From assembly GCA_038030265.1 (NCBI GenBank), contig CM075941.1, positions 5,766,001-5,830,000 on the forward strand: DNA of 64,000 nucleotides. The letters are read 5' to 3'. Under the pieces are notes generated by a model. It was not told where the DNA came from. It did no database searches and worked only from the letters and a program-made list of their open reading frames with translations. This document shows, piece by piece, positions 1 to 12,325 of this stretch. How positions within the stretch are numbered: position 1 is the stretch's first letter; each line of letters begins with the position of its first letter. This stretch comes from Corythucha ciliata (lineage: Eukaryota; Arthropoda; Insecta; Hemiptera; Tingidae). The position numbers and the translations under genes were made by a program.

Positions 1-40
1 ATTGTTAATTAGCGTTTTTCCACTTTCTCAATTTCAGCGG

Positions 41-1263
41 TGAGTGAGCGGGATTTCTCTCAGTTTTGCCCCGAATCAGTGCTTTTTCATAATTTTAGCC
101 GCCTATTACCGATCCGAACTTCGTTGCGCGGATATTCGTTGCATACAGTGGCGACGAAGACATTTTTTCCTGGGGCGCCCTGAGGTGGTGGGTGAGGGGA
201 GTACGAGGGGATGTTTAGAATTTTAACACGGCGTTACCCTATCACAATCAAAATGGATGTCGCATGGATACCACCCGTGTTTTTTTCATTTAAACACCCC
301 TTTGTATTTTGAACCTTAGGAGTCCGAGGCAGGCCCCCTGGGCGCACGAGTCCATCAAACCATGAGGAATGCAGCCGGTTCCTGCCGAAATGGTACAGTG
401 TAGTCGCGAGTGATCCCCTCAAGAAAAGCCAAAGATGAGCGTTTGGCGTTTTCGTTGTTTTTTGATGATTTTACCACTTCAAACCGGCCAATTGTCGGAG
501 TGGGAGTGCCTTCGAATTTCGATACACAATAAAATAGGTAATGTCTCTGCCCATTGAGACGTCTTCCTGTAAAGTTAAACAGGAAATCAATTTTGGATAT
601 TTCAGTGTGTTTTATGATTCATTAAAGAATCAGTGACCCGTCATTTTTTTTTCCTTAATTCTCTTTAAGATAGCAGTTGTGTAAACGTGCTTACAAGCAC
701 TGCTGATCTTATTGCATTTCCGTGATAGGCAACCCATCGACTAATTACATTTTATGGGTTTTTTGTTTTTTTTCTCTTTTTTTTTTTTTCACATGGCATG
801 GCTTTCATAAAATACTGCTCGAAAACCACGTTTCCCCTGTTCATTGCTAAATACACCCATTAAAACAGCAGCAATCCTTTTCTTGTTGTCTGGGAAGATA
901 AGCGTTACAAGCCCTCCAAGATCTTTAGAGTTGACAAATTACCAAACAAATTAACTCCCTTCGCAAAATCACCCTCATTAACGCTGAGGTCGAAAAAAAA
1001 TGTATTAAAACGATAAAAAAAGAAATGTCTAGTTTTGAGTCTATCGTTCATCTGTGGTGGAGTGCTATTTTGATGATGGAGCCGGAGCCGCGAAACTGTT
1101 TTGTTTTTAAGGACCCAATTACTCACGGTCCCTCGGATGGAATGGCAAAGAAGAAATGAGAGAGAAAATTATTAACTTGAGGCGTTGATCTTCATTCCCT
1201 CGTTTAAAGAACTCTCAATTCCCCGTTTATTCTCTCTCTCAAGCCTCACACCCTTGTATTCTT

Positions 1264-1300
<37 letters not shown>

Positions 1301-2269
1301 CTTTTACTTTTTATTTCTACCCTACGGTTTTCAAAAGTCGTTATTAGAAGCTCACAACTTATTCCATCAGCTGCGTTGGCCTTGACGTAATATCCTATTA
1401 TTAAGATTCCTTTCATTATTCCCACAACACAATATTATATTTTATATTTTTCTAGTGAACCATTTCAGTAATTTAGTTTGACTCTGAATCGGGCACTTGT
1501 ACGATTTTGGCACTGTCGTAAAAATGCTAATCGATAATGCTATGATTAGCGCGATTTTTTTTTTTGAGTAGAACAAAAAATTGAATTAGCACAAAAATTA
1601 CAACAATTTACAACCTTATTTCTCTCGTTTTTAGAATGATTTCCGAGTTAAATGTATTTTCTAGATCAGATCCAAGGTTTAAAGTTGATTTACGATATCA
1701 TAATTAATTTATAAGTCGGTTTAGTGACCAATAATTATCCCTAAACGACTCACATTCCAATTCAACTTCTCTGATTTCTTTATTCTTGTTCGTTATTTTG
1801 TTGTAATTACGAAATAATTTCGAATACACGTAATTTGAAACCTTCTCTTCGCCACCCTCTAATGTGCTGGTTAGACATTCGATATTATCATACCTTTAGA
1901 AGTGACCTGGATAGCTTTAATTAATAATTAGTAGTGTTAATTGACTTGAATAAAATGAACTTTGTGTTCTTACTAAGCCTTGGGTTGAGGAGGACCAGTT
2001 GGATCTTTGGTCTCAGCAAGGCTGGCGCCAGAAGGTGGAGGTGGAGTATTTGGTATTTATGCACGGAGAGGGTTCTTCCATCGTGAACCGAATGAATCCC
2101 CCCCCCCTCAATATTCCACGAATTCGCTGATACTTATGGTATCAGTTACAGGTCCTCAACAAGGAAGTAGCCATCTGAGATCTTTGAGGAAAGGGCAAAT
2201 TCCTATGACGTCACAAGGACATTAGGGACTGCCATTTCCACTCGTCATCCCGCTGGCATAAGAGGGAGA
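41..2269. other. Upstream non-coding sequence
   Basis: No gene seen. It holds a 35-base T run (1266-1300) and AT-rich sequence. Bases 1-40 resemble one unit of the roughly 30-bp TTCGCGG arrays found in the introns. A 5' UTR exon of spectrin may lie here or upstream of the window, but no convincing donor could be chosen. Confidence 0.5.
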
Positions 2270-2535
2270 AATCGTTTCACCCCGAAAGTGTTGTTCCTGG
2301 GATTTCACTACAAAAACTGGCAATGTTACCTAAAAACTGACCGGTTAAACGATTTCACCCCAAAAAGTCACGTTATGTCCCTCTAAACTAACAATATAAC
2401 CCTAAAACTGGTGGTACCACTTCAAAACTGGATATTTTACTCCAAAATTGATGATTTTACACCGAAACCGACGGCTGTGTCGTGAAAACTCTGAAAATTT
2501 TCCAGTTAAAGCTACTAAATTTATTTTAACGGGGA
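2270..2535. repeat. Degenerate array of about 30-bp units (AAAACTGRCGATTTTAC type)
   Basis: Phrases such as AAAACTGGCAATGTTACC, AAACTGGATATTTTACTCC and AAATTGATGATTTTACACC recur every 28-30 bp with many changes. The same family resumes at 3540 beyond the palindromic element. Confidence 0.7.
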
Positions 2536-2824
2536 AATCAGCAGTTTCGCAGTGAAATCTTTCATTTTTCTGGTATTGTTTTTGGTTAGAAACTTGAATT
2601 TTTGGTTAAATAACTTCTTTTTCGTTGTGAAACCACCTGTTTCGGGGTACAATTTACATTTTGAGGAAAAACTGTTGAAGTTTGAGGGTAAAATCACCAT
2701 CATATCAGCAGAAAATCGATTAGACCAAGACCAAGAAAGAAATAAAAACAATTATTGTGGAGAGACGACAACAAATACCACTTGGACGTTGTAGTGTAAT
2801 CTTCAGTTTTGGCCTACATACAAC

Positions 2825-3527
2825 TCAATTACTGGGCGGACAAATTGGTGGGTGCGGTAATGGAAAGAATTCCTGCACCACCCACCAATATTGTCCGTTG
2901 TGTATCGTACAGATTGGTGGGCGGTCATATTGGTGGATGGGGAAAATTCCCTCACCCACCGAAATTTGTCCGAAACACTTCGGATATATTGGTGGGCGGT
3001 CATATTGGTGGGTGAAGCCTCTAATTCGGCCGTTGGACAAATTGGTAGGCCACCGGTATGTCAGGAGACTACTTCGGACAAGTTGGAGGGCCACCAGTAT
3101 GACCGAACCACCGTGTTTGGCGTGTGCCTCACTCACGTTCACTATGATTTTAAGTTCGCTAAGTTTTTCTGAACTAAATACTTTGGAAACCAAGCGAGGT
3201 TCTTTGTTTTATTTGTCAATTATTTGACTAATTTGATAGGGACGCTCAAGATATTTTCAGATCAAATCGAATTCCTGTGGTGGCCCACCAATTCGTCCGA
3301 AAGGGTCTCCGGACATACTGGTGGCACATCATTTTGTCCAATACACTATGGACGAATTGGTGGCTTCACCCACCAGTATGACCGCCCACTAATATGTCCG
3401 AAGTGTTTCGGACAAATTGGTGGGTGAGGGAATGTTTCATCCACCAATATGACGATCCGATACACATCGGACATATTGGTGGGTGCAGGAATTCCTTCCA
3501 TCACCGCACCCAGCAGTGTTACAGCGA
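2825..3527. repeat. Large inverted repeat built from small palindromes (GGTCATATTGGTGGG family)
   Basis: The left half (about 2830-3110) and right half (about 3275-3527) are reverse complements, sharing for example GAATTCCTGCACCCACCAAT and TTTGTCCGAAACACTTCGGA. Within each half the short word ATTGGTGGG and its complement alternate, giving nested hairpins about 50-60 bp apart. Several short open frames here are by-products. Probably a fold-back mobile element inserted in the flanking array. Confidence 0.8.
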
Positions 3528-3539
3528 CTCTATAACTCG

Positions 3540-4090
3540 TCTGTTTTGGCGCGAAATCTTTAGTTTTTGACGAAAATCGTTATTTTTTTTTTTGATGAAA
3601 TACTCCAAAACTAAAGATTTCACGCCAAAGCTGACGTTTTATATCAAAACTAACTTTTTCTAGACCGTATTGGTGATTTTACCATTGAAGTAAAGTTGAC
3701 AGGTTTCCCTCAAAATGAAACGTCCACCCACAGAATGTTGGTTTTACCAGAAAACTGGCAACTTAACCGCAAAACAGACGTTTTTATACTCAAAATTGAA
3801 GTTTTTACCCTACAACTGATACCAGAAAACAGAAGTTTTCTTTGGCTCTGAAAATAAACTTTGTGGTTTTAGTTCAAAATTCAAATTATGCATCGAAACT
3901 GGCGATTCTCGCACCAAAATGGCTATTTTAACATAAAATATAAATTTTAGCACAAGAATGGCGACTTTAACTCAAGAATGGTAATTTTAGCACAAAGATG
4001 GCGACTTTAACGCAAGAATGGTAATTTTAGCACAAGAATGGCGACTTATACTCAAGAATGGTAATTTTAGCACAAAATGACGATTTTAGT
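3540..4090. repeat. Continuation of the AAAACTGRCGATTTT array with a clean 20/40-bp subarray
   Basis: Degenerate units as at 2270-2535. From 3951 to about 4075 the order is much cleaner: 20-bp units CACAAGAATGGCGACTTTAA and CTCAAGAATGGTAATTTTAG alternate as a 40-bp repeat about three times. Confidence 0.8.
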
Positions 4091-4623
4091 GGGTAGGCCT
4101 ACTGAAATTATGATTTGTGCATAAAACTTGTAACTTCATCACCTGTTTCCAGACCTGTGGAAATGGTTTATTTGGTTATGAGAAGTTGTGCAAAATTGGT
4201 TGTTTAATTAGACTACCCCACAAAATTGATCAGCCACAGAAACTCACGGTCTTCTGACCGTGACGGAACCTTCTGACGGAAATCTGAGAAGTGATTTTTA
4301 GCGAGAGCGTCAACGAAACAAAATGTGGTGACTTTGAAGAATTTTATACAATCCGATGGTGTCTGATGGGCGTTGGGCAGCTGCCCCACTAAATCTTCGC
4401 TTTCGGCTCTATGGGAGGGCAACTGCCCCCCTCTGCCTAGGCCCATGTTTCGAACGAAGTTGGCCGCTCACGTGAAGTTTAAAAAAAAAGGCTTTAAGCT
4501 GGGTTTCAGATCAGTTTCCTCGACCCCATTCCCAGCCGTCTGTCGCCTAATCTTCGTCCCTATAGTTTGGCTCCATTTGTGCACAAATCTTCGATTTCAA
4601 AGTCTCATTTTTGTGTTCAGGGA

Positions 4624-4760
4624 GTTCTACAGTGACGTCTGATCTTTCTTTTCTAAATTTCATCTCTGAAATAACCCTAAAACACATTCGAACTCTTAAG
4701 TGTTTTTGGGCTATTTTAGAGATGAAATTTGAAAAAGCGGATCTAGCGTCACTGTAGAAC
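4624..4760. mobile_element. Small inverted-repeat element (MITE-like), 137 bp
   Basis: The 14-bp ends GTTCTACAGTGACG and CGTCACTGTAGAAC are exact reverse complements. Inner parts also pair (AAATTTCATCTCTGAAATA with TATTTTAGAGATGAAATTT). It is non-coding. Confidence 0.8.
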
Positions 4761-5140
4761 GTTGGTTGAAAGCGATGGCAATTAATTTTGGTAAGCATCT
4801 TTTTGACGCCACCACTTAAACCGATGGTATTTAATTCTGTACAAACGTTGAGTGTAACGATCGTCCTTCATGCTCACTTTCAGCGTTGTCTTGCGTGTAT
4901 TTGAACGCTTTGCATTTAGTTATAGTCCCCCTTCTTCCTCATCACCGCATCTTTTTCTCCGTATATAGGAAAACTCCATCCGAATGTCAAGTTATGTAAA
5001 ACATTTTGAGGAACTCGGAGGAGGGTAAGAGAGATGTAACAATGCGGGACACGTTTGTTTTATTTTTAACGCCCTGTTACTATACATGATAAGGCTGTCG
5101 GCTCATTTTTCTGTTTCTTAATTTTTTGTTAATGTTTATG
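4761..5140. other. Non-coding sequence before spectrin exon 1
   Basis: No gene or clear repeat. It may include part of a 5' UTR intron because exon 1 is preceded by an acceptor. Confidence 0.4.
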
Positions 5141-5146
5141 TTTCAG

Positions 5147-5240
5147 TATCCTTTAATGGTGTCCAATGGTGTCCGTGGAATGGAATACATGGCGAGTCAG
5201 AGCTCTTGGAGCTCAGAGCCCGACCAGTCTTGGATATACA
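5147..5240 (+). other. kst: Spectrin coding exon 1 (N-terminal leader)
   Basis: The exon lies between TTTCAG (5141-5146) and GTAAGT (5241). Frame TAT CCT TTA ATG has no stop. From ATG 5156 it encodes 28 residues rich in Ser and Trp and ends one base into a codon, which exon 2 completes as Arg. The joined text continues openly into the conserved N-terminus. A second in-frame Met group (at 5180 and 5189) could be the start instead. The exon lies 9.6 kb from exon 2 and rests on splice signals and frame rather than on a conserved domain, so it is less certain than the rest. Confidence 0.6.
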
Positions 5241-8200
5241 GTAAGTCATTTTTTAAACTATCCAAATAAATAATTATGTTTTGCCGGTTGTTTCCCAACC
5301 AATCGCTGAGCGCCAGGAGTGGTTGGGTGTGAAGTGAAGTCATCGCAATAATTTATCATGGAATTTTCGTTCGAATGACATCTCCTGTCAAGTACTTTGA
5401 TCCTTTTTTTTTTTCGCACCTCAAAAGTTATGAAGTCATGCTAAGAAAACAGGCTGTCTGGTGTATTGAAATTTCTCTTCGTCGATCATAGCGCATGCAC
5501 TCCGTCTGCCGAGGGGGGGGGTGGTGTTACTATCGCGTCGCTTTTTACCGTCTCCGTGTTTAGCGATAAACCAGTCATAGTTTGAAACTTCTCAAACGGC
5601 GGATAAGAAGGGGGAAAAAATGCCCGATCAGTGTAAATATATTGAATTTAGAACGCACCAAGGTATTTTTTCTAGGAAATGACCGCAAGAAGTAGTACAC
5701 AGTTATAGCTCAACCATCGATAGACCGGTTGAATGTTTATAAATAAATAAAAACACGTTGAAAATTCCCTTTCTGGAAAAATGGATTGTGAATGTTTTAA
5801 TCAATGCTGCTAGCACGAACATTAAACTATTTCCGAGGCTTTTCCATCTTGTAAAACAACACTATTTGTTATAGTGATTCGTAACACGATCAAGTAGTTT
5901 CCTATTGCACCTTTCTCTTAACTGAATAAGCGGATCTATCCCTTGACCCCTCATTCCCCCACCAATCACTACAGTTACAGATTGAAACTCAAACATTTCC
6001 ATAATTCATTTAGATTTCAACCTACTTCTCCCTACTTTTTATTTATGAGTACGTTTTAGCACAAAACTCCGTGTTTGGACTACTAATTAACTGCCCCTCC
6101 CCACCACCTCTTTTTCAACAAAATCCGTGAGAGCTACTAATCACGTTTGTTGGGGGAAAATGAGGAATTTTGTTGACGATTTTTTTTCTTCTATCCCCTC
6201 TCTCTTTCTATGCGGTGAGAATCATGGAAAGAGGAGGTACATGGAGATAACAGCGTAGAATGTGTTTGCTTTTTACGGGAGATAAAAAGTTCGGGAAGAT
6301 AGCGGATTTTCGGGATTTTTTTTTTTTTTTTCAACGTCATACTGTTAACTCTCAGTTAGACTTATAAAAGTATGCTGCGAGTGTCAACGCTATGGATAAG
6401 TACAACAGGGCCCATTACAGGACTTTTAGTGCTACCTTTGGGCGGCGAGGTGAGTTTTTTTTTTTTTTTTTTTGTTTCTTGAAAAATGTTTCCGAATGTT
6501 CGTGTCCTTTGAGTAACCCCCCCCCCCCCCTCATTATTCCCTCACTAACAAGTTGAAGAACATAAACTTATACGAACGTTGCGTTTTAGTCGCATTGTTA
6601 TGATTTCATTTCTTCCCGACGACAAATTCAACAGTGTCGCAATTCTGGTTTTGTAAACCTCTTGGTATCCGACCATTATTTTGGAGAAAACTGAATCACT
6701 TTCCTGACAATCCACTTACTTTACACCCCTCGGAATTTAAGTTATACTTACAGCGTTTTCCATTTGCACAAAAATCTGCCGTGGAACAGTACATTTCCAC
6801 CCGTCCACTCTGAATTCAAACATACGTTAATTGAGAATACGAGTGGAAATGGGCAGCATGGAGCACAATTTCATGTAAATGGAAAACACTATAGACCAAA
6901 ATAATGAAGCAAGTGGCTTTGCAGTCTTGCCTGACTATGCGAATAATATTGGCGAAGGGTGAAATGCTTTCAAAAACAAAACGTGTTTTTAAATGGATAT
7001 TAACGAGGTGAAAAAAAGAAACCTTGAACTATTTCTATTGAAAAGCGATATTGCTGTGTTTCAACGAAAAAGCTCTAGGAACTTAGGAAGGAAATCAAAA
7101 TGCAAGTATCGTTCGGCGTAATGTTTTGTCTATCGTAAAAACAGATAAGGAACCGCCTTTATTTAGATGATATAAGTATACAAGACAATATGGGCGCAGG
7201 GGGACCTGAGTCGCCATAAATATTGAGAGCTATAAGATAAATGCATAGTAAGTCGAGGTATTTATTTAAACGATCCTTTGTTTCATTAATTGGAGTGGTC
7301 ATATTGTTTATAAAAAAAATCTTTGTCTCAACGCAGTAGCGCGTTAAAAAACGCCCTCCATGACTAAATTTGCCATGATCATCTGACCTACTTGCTTTTC
7401 ATGAATGAAAACCTGTCCCAAGGAAAGGCCACTGACTCTCTTTATATAAGTCTATACATGGATGATAGACAAAACACAAAATAAATTGAATTTGTTTTGG
7501 TTTGTGCACGGTTGAGAAGAAAGAGAGCTTCGAATACTAAAATGGACTTTAAAGCCGTTTGGGAGGGAAGTGGTATTCCGCGATTATTTGTCTGTTTTTG
7601 TCCCTCGACGATTGAAATTTCCCTCATTTGAATCGAAGTGTTGAAGAGAGGGAGGCGAGCGACCTTGACGAGATTTTTCCAAACGCACCTTTTTAGTTCA
7701 AAATTGTCAGTTTTATAATCGCGACATGGATGGCAATCGAGCTCTGATTAAGAAGGAAAAAAAATTGAGATGAACCAAAATTATTTTCGTGAAAATCAGG
7801 GCCGGCCAAACATTTTATGTTCGTGGTCGTGGGTACTATACCAAGATTGTAAGAGCTTCCAATTTCCCGGGTATTTGTCAGGCTCTGGGCTCTGTTAGGG
7901 CCGGCTTGCCTGTTGTAATTGTACTTGTAATTTTTCTCAAAGAACCCGAAGTTGCAAGCTCACAAATATGTATCTCTATTTTTTTTGGACCGTGTAATGA
8001 TAAATTATAATTAGTACAGAATAACAATTACTTTTACACGTAACAATTACTCCGCTACATATTACACAATTTCTTCGCTTTTCGCCAAGGTACTGGCGCA
8101 GTGGGGGGCGGCTAGCCTAGGGTCATACTTAGAAGTAAAAAGCTCGGAATTCGTCGTCGCGAAAATATGTCGAACTTTTACCGAAATTAAGACGTGAAGC

Positions 8201-11200
8201 TCGCATAAATCGCAAATTTTCAGCCACATGTTGCAATTTTCTCGGCAAGCCGTTCCCCGGGCCGCTACCCTGAGGTCTGAGCCCACGAAAAACAATTGCA
8301 ATCTTTCAATTTCACGTATATTCAGCCCCGAACTTGTCGATTTCCTAGCGTTTGAGACCCGCAACTCACAATTTTTTGCTGACACGAAACTTGTACTTTG
8401 GCGAGCCTTAAGGCCCGAAACTTGCAATGTCAGGGACATTCAGCCAGGAAACTTGTAATTTCGCTTGGCGCTTAATGTTGCAATTACGCGACACGACTAT
8501 TCGTCATGCTATATGGGCGCAGTCGGGGTCGGCCACGGCCCAAATGTCAGGGCTCACTAAGCAAAAAAAGACGTTTGCAATTTCGCTTGATCTTCGCGGA
8601 TATTCACCTCGAAAATGTTGTAACATTGTCCAAAAAAACAAAAACAACAACGGAACTTGCAATTTCCGGCACTATCAATTTCTTCTTATAAACTAGCAAT
8701 TTCGCGGATATTTAGACCCGATACTGACAATTTTGAGACTATTCTCAATTTTAGCTGCGAATGAGTGTATTACGTCAATGTCTGCTGTGAATTAGCGCTT
8801 TTTTTTATCCGCGAATAATGAGCGATTTTCGTAATTTTACCTGCGAATTGAACATTTTCCGGACAGAATTTCAAGATTATTTGAGTTTTTAGGGGCAAAA
8901 TGTCCAGTTTCAATGATAATCAACCGGTTTTTTAAGGGATGAGTTGAACATGGACGAGTTGAAAAAGAATGGGCAGATGTCCTCCCTTTCCCTCTTCTGG
9001 CTATGTCCTTGAGTCGACGGAAGAAAGTGAAATTTCCGGGTAAACGGGGGGCTTCTAAGTTATTTCTGGGATGAAATACCAGGGGCGAGTTGTTTTTTGT
9101 TAGACATATTGTCTATCAGAAACTCACAATACAGCCAGAAGTGCTAACTTTTCCCTCTAAAAATATGAAGTTTCAAGCCCAGAAACTGACTATGCACCTG
9201 AATACCGGACTCTTCGTTCTTGAAAACAACATACATAATACAGCCACCTACATACACCAAATAACTATCACATGGACAATCCAATCACCAGGTAATTCGA
9301 CCACAAAACTTGAAATTCCAACTGGTAACAACCGACTCAGACCTTTAAACTAGCCACTTAACTGTGAAACTGTGGCCACTTTGACCAGAATAGCTCCCAG
9401 AATAGGCATTCCGCTATAATAGTGATAATTTTTGACGGGAACCAACTTGGTTGTGTTGCAGCACTTTAGCCCCATTTAGGTTCCTGTATTAGGGACACAT
9501 AATTGCTAATTTTGACACATTTAAAAGAACCGGATCCCCCGTTCTCCTTTCAATATCAGCCAGTGAAAACGAAGATTTGGCGACTCCTCACTCATCCATG
9601 GAAATCAATACTTTTTCCCCCTCCTCCTGACTGCTACGAAACCGTTAATTTAGACTTGGAATCTACTGATTTCTCCAAAATTGTTAATTGCACTAACTAT
9701 TGCACGGTAGTAACATCATTTGGACGCATATGCAATGTACGACTGTACGAGTAGTTTGCATCGAGTGGTGCAACCCACGCCGTTGTCATTTTCTCGAGTT
9801 TTCATGATTTTCTCGCCCGTAGTTGTGCTCTAATGATTATTTTGAAGTAGTCACCTTGAGTTGCTGCTGAATCGCTTCACTAACAAGTCGCCGTCCTCGG
9901 ATAAAGAGCTCCCCCCCCCCCAATAAACGAGAAAGATTTCGACGATTTTGAACAAGAGTAAACAACTTCAGAGGCACTATTGTCATCGTGAAAAAATTGG
10001 GTAAAGTGGTATCTAAGGCGCCCTAAGACTCTCATCAATCCGATCTTTTGTATTCACTATTCTACGACATCATTGGTTTATAGATAAAAAAAGACTGGGA
10101 AAAAGAAAATTAAAAATGTTCTATTGTGTTCTGACAAAAAAAAAATACGGTCAGTGATCGGTTCAAGGACATGTGCCAGTTTTGTATTAATGTTCTTCCT
10201 CCCCCGCTATCTTCATCGATTTTTAATATTGGAGACACTTGTGGAATCGCTAGAAACAAGTGAGTGGACGTGGGGGGGGGGGGAGATGAGTGAATATATT
10301 AACCCACTTTTTTCCTCTAATTATAAGCCATGAATAGGGCTTGAGTCCATCTCGTATGAATTGACTTCTTTATCCTCTTGTTTGGCACGGGGGTGGGGGT
10401 GTCCTGATACGTGCAAGAGCAGCCATCAGCCATTTCGTCACTTCACTATTATATTTTACAAGGCCACCCCCGCCCCCCCCATCACCACCACCACAAATAC
10501 TGCAACCATACACTGCAACCAATACCGGCCATCATCGATATCGCCCTCATCCTCAGCTCAATCTGCCTTTTTGATCACTGTCTGCTTTGAGAGTGAGCGA
10601 CTTATATAATGAATTATTGTCGCTCGCATTTAATTCAGATTTCTCCCATTAGCTCTTCGCGTTGGTCGGTTAGATTAATTTTTATAAGGTCTTTCCCTTC
10701 CTCTCCGCGTTGTCATTCGAATGGTTTGGTCGTAAGCGAAAAGGCTTTCACTAATTTCTCTTCAATGGCACTGGTAACAGAAAAACTTCTCTAGTCGGTA
10801 AAAGCCGTGGTATTTAGGATTCCCTGAAGACATATTGTAATTTTATGTGCTCATTACTTTCTAAACTCTTCCTTCGTGTCTTTCCTGATCATTCTTCTTT
10901 TTATTGAATTGTCCTTTTCAAGAAAAGCTTTCAGGTGAAACGGACATTGCAATTCAAGGCAATGCGTGAACTCGATTCACGAGTGCAAAGTCGCCGTCAC
11001 TCAGGTCATTCTTCCACCCGTATAATTCCAATCAGTCCATAAAACAATAATAAAAAAAAAATGGAATAGGTAGAGTTGGTACACTCGTGACAACTCTTTC
11101 CTTACTCAACAACTCATCCAACCGGGCACCCCCGCCCATAACTCATCTTACTTCCTGGACGCAATCACTGTAAATACAAAGATTACAACCACCTCCTGCC

Positions 11201-12283
11201 TGTCCATTTACCTTTATGGGCTCGTAAAAATTGATTTGTACTCGTTTAAGAAAAGATGAGGAGGTAAAAAAGGTCCAACTAAAAAAAAAAAATCGAGAAA
11301 AGATTCTTCGTGACTCCCATAAATTGACGCTATACGCCTTGGGAAAACTTTCATTTTCTTTCACAAATTCACACCCTGTTTTAATTAATCAAGCAAAATG
11401 CAGAAAAAAAAACGGATGAGTTACGTGGAATCCAACGCACTCGTGGGTAACAAATTAACGAAGAGAAACAAAAGGGAAGCGTCTGGGTATTCGTTGAGAA
11501 AGGCGCGGTGATTATTCCGCGATAGGGAGGATAGCTCCAAAGAAAATCCGTGTAACTTACACTCTTGATCTAATCTAAACTGCAGGGGCGTGATTGTCAA
11601 TAAGAATTTTGTTCAATTGAACTGGAACTTAAGTCGGAGACGTACAATTCTTGAGTGTTTCGTTATCACGTTTTCAATGCGGCGAGTTTGTTTGTCAAAT
11701 TATGGTCCTTGTTGGTTCCAATTATATAAAAAAAAAAATTCAGAGAATTCTACGTGGAATCGCGGGAAGTATGTGATTCGCACATACCACTTGAGAGCTG
11801 GTATACAGGGTGTATTCGGTCCACGTGGCATAAATGAAGGAGGTGATTCTAGACTACATTTGCGTCAAAAATGACCAAATATACCATGGTCCGAATATCA
11901 ACCGTTTCCGAAAAAAACGCACTTTTCCTCAAACGAACTTCAATAACTCCCATAATTTTCGTCGCATGTAATATTGAAGCACACCACTGAAAAGGGCACA
12001 CAATTGTCTTTTTACTATGTCTACATGGTTTTGGAATCAGCTTGAGTTGAAAGCCCTTAATGCTGGGCTGAATTCCCAAGTTGTCCTATTTTACCATCAA
12101 ACATGGGTTTTCTAACAGCTTTAATTTCACATACAGCATTGAGCTGAAATTGAGCAAAAACGCTAATTCACGGTTAAAATTTAGTAAAACACTAATTAAT
12201 GGCTGAAATTTAGGAAAACACAAATCCGTCGCTTCTGAACGCAACTTCGGGCCTAAAACGGAAAAAATCGCTAATCCATAGTG

Positions 12284-12325
<42 letters not shown>

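Noticed and set aside
2757..3227. 156-codon and other open frames in the palindrome
   Set aside because: They arise from repeated GGTGGG words on both strands and have no protein-like composition.
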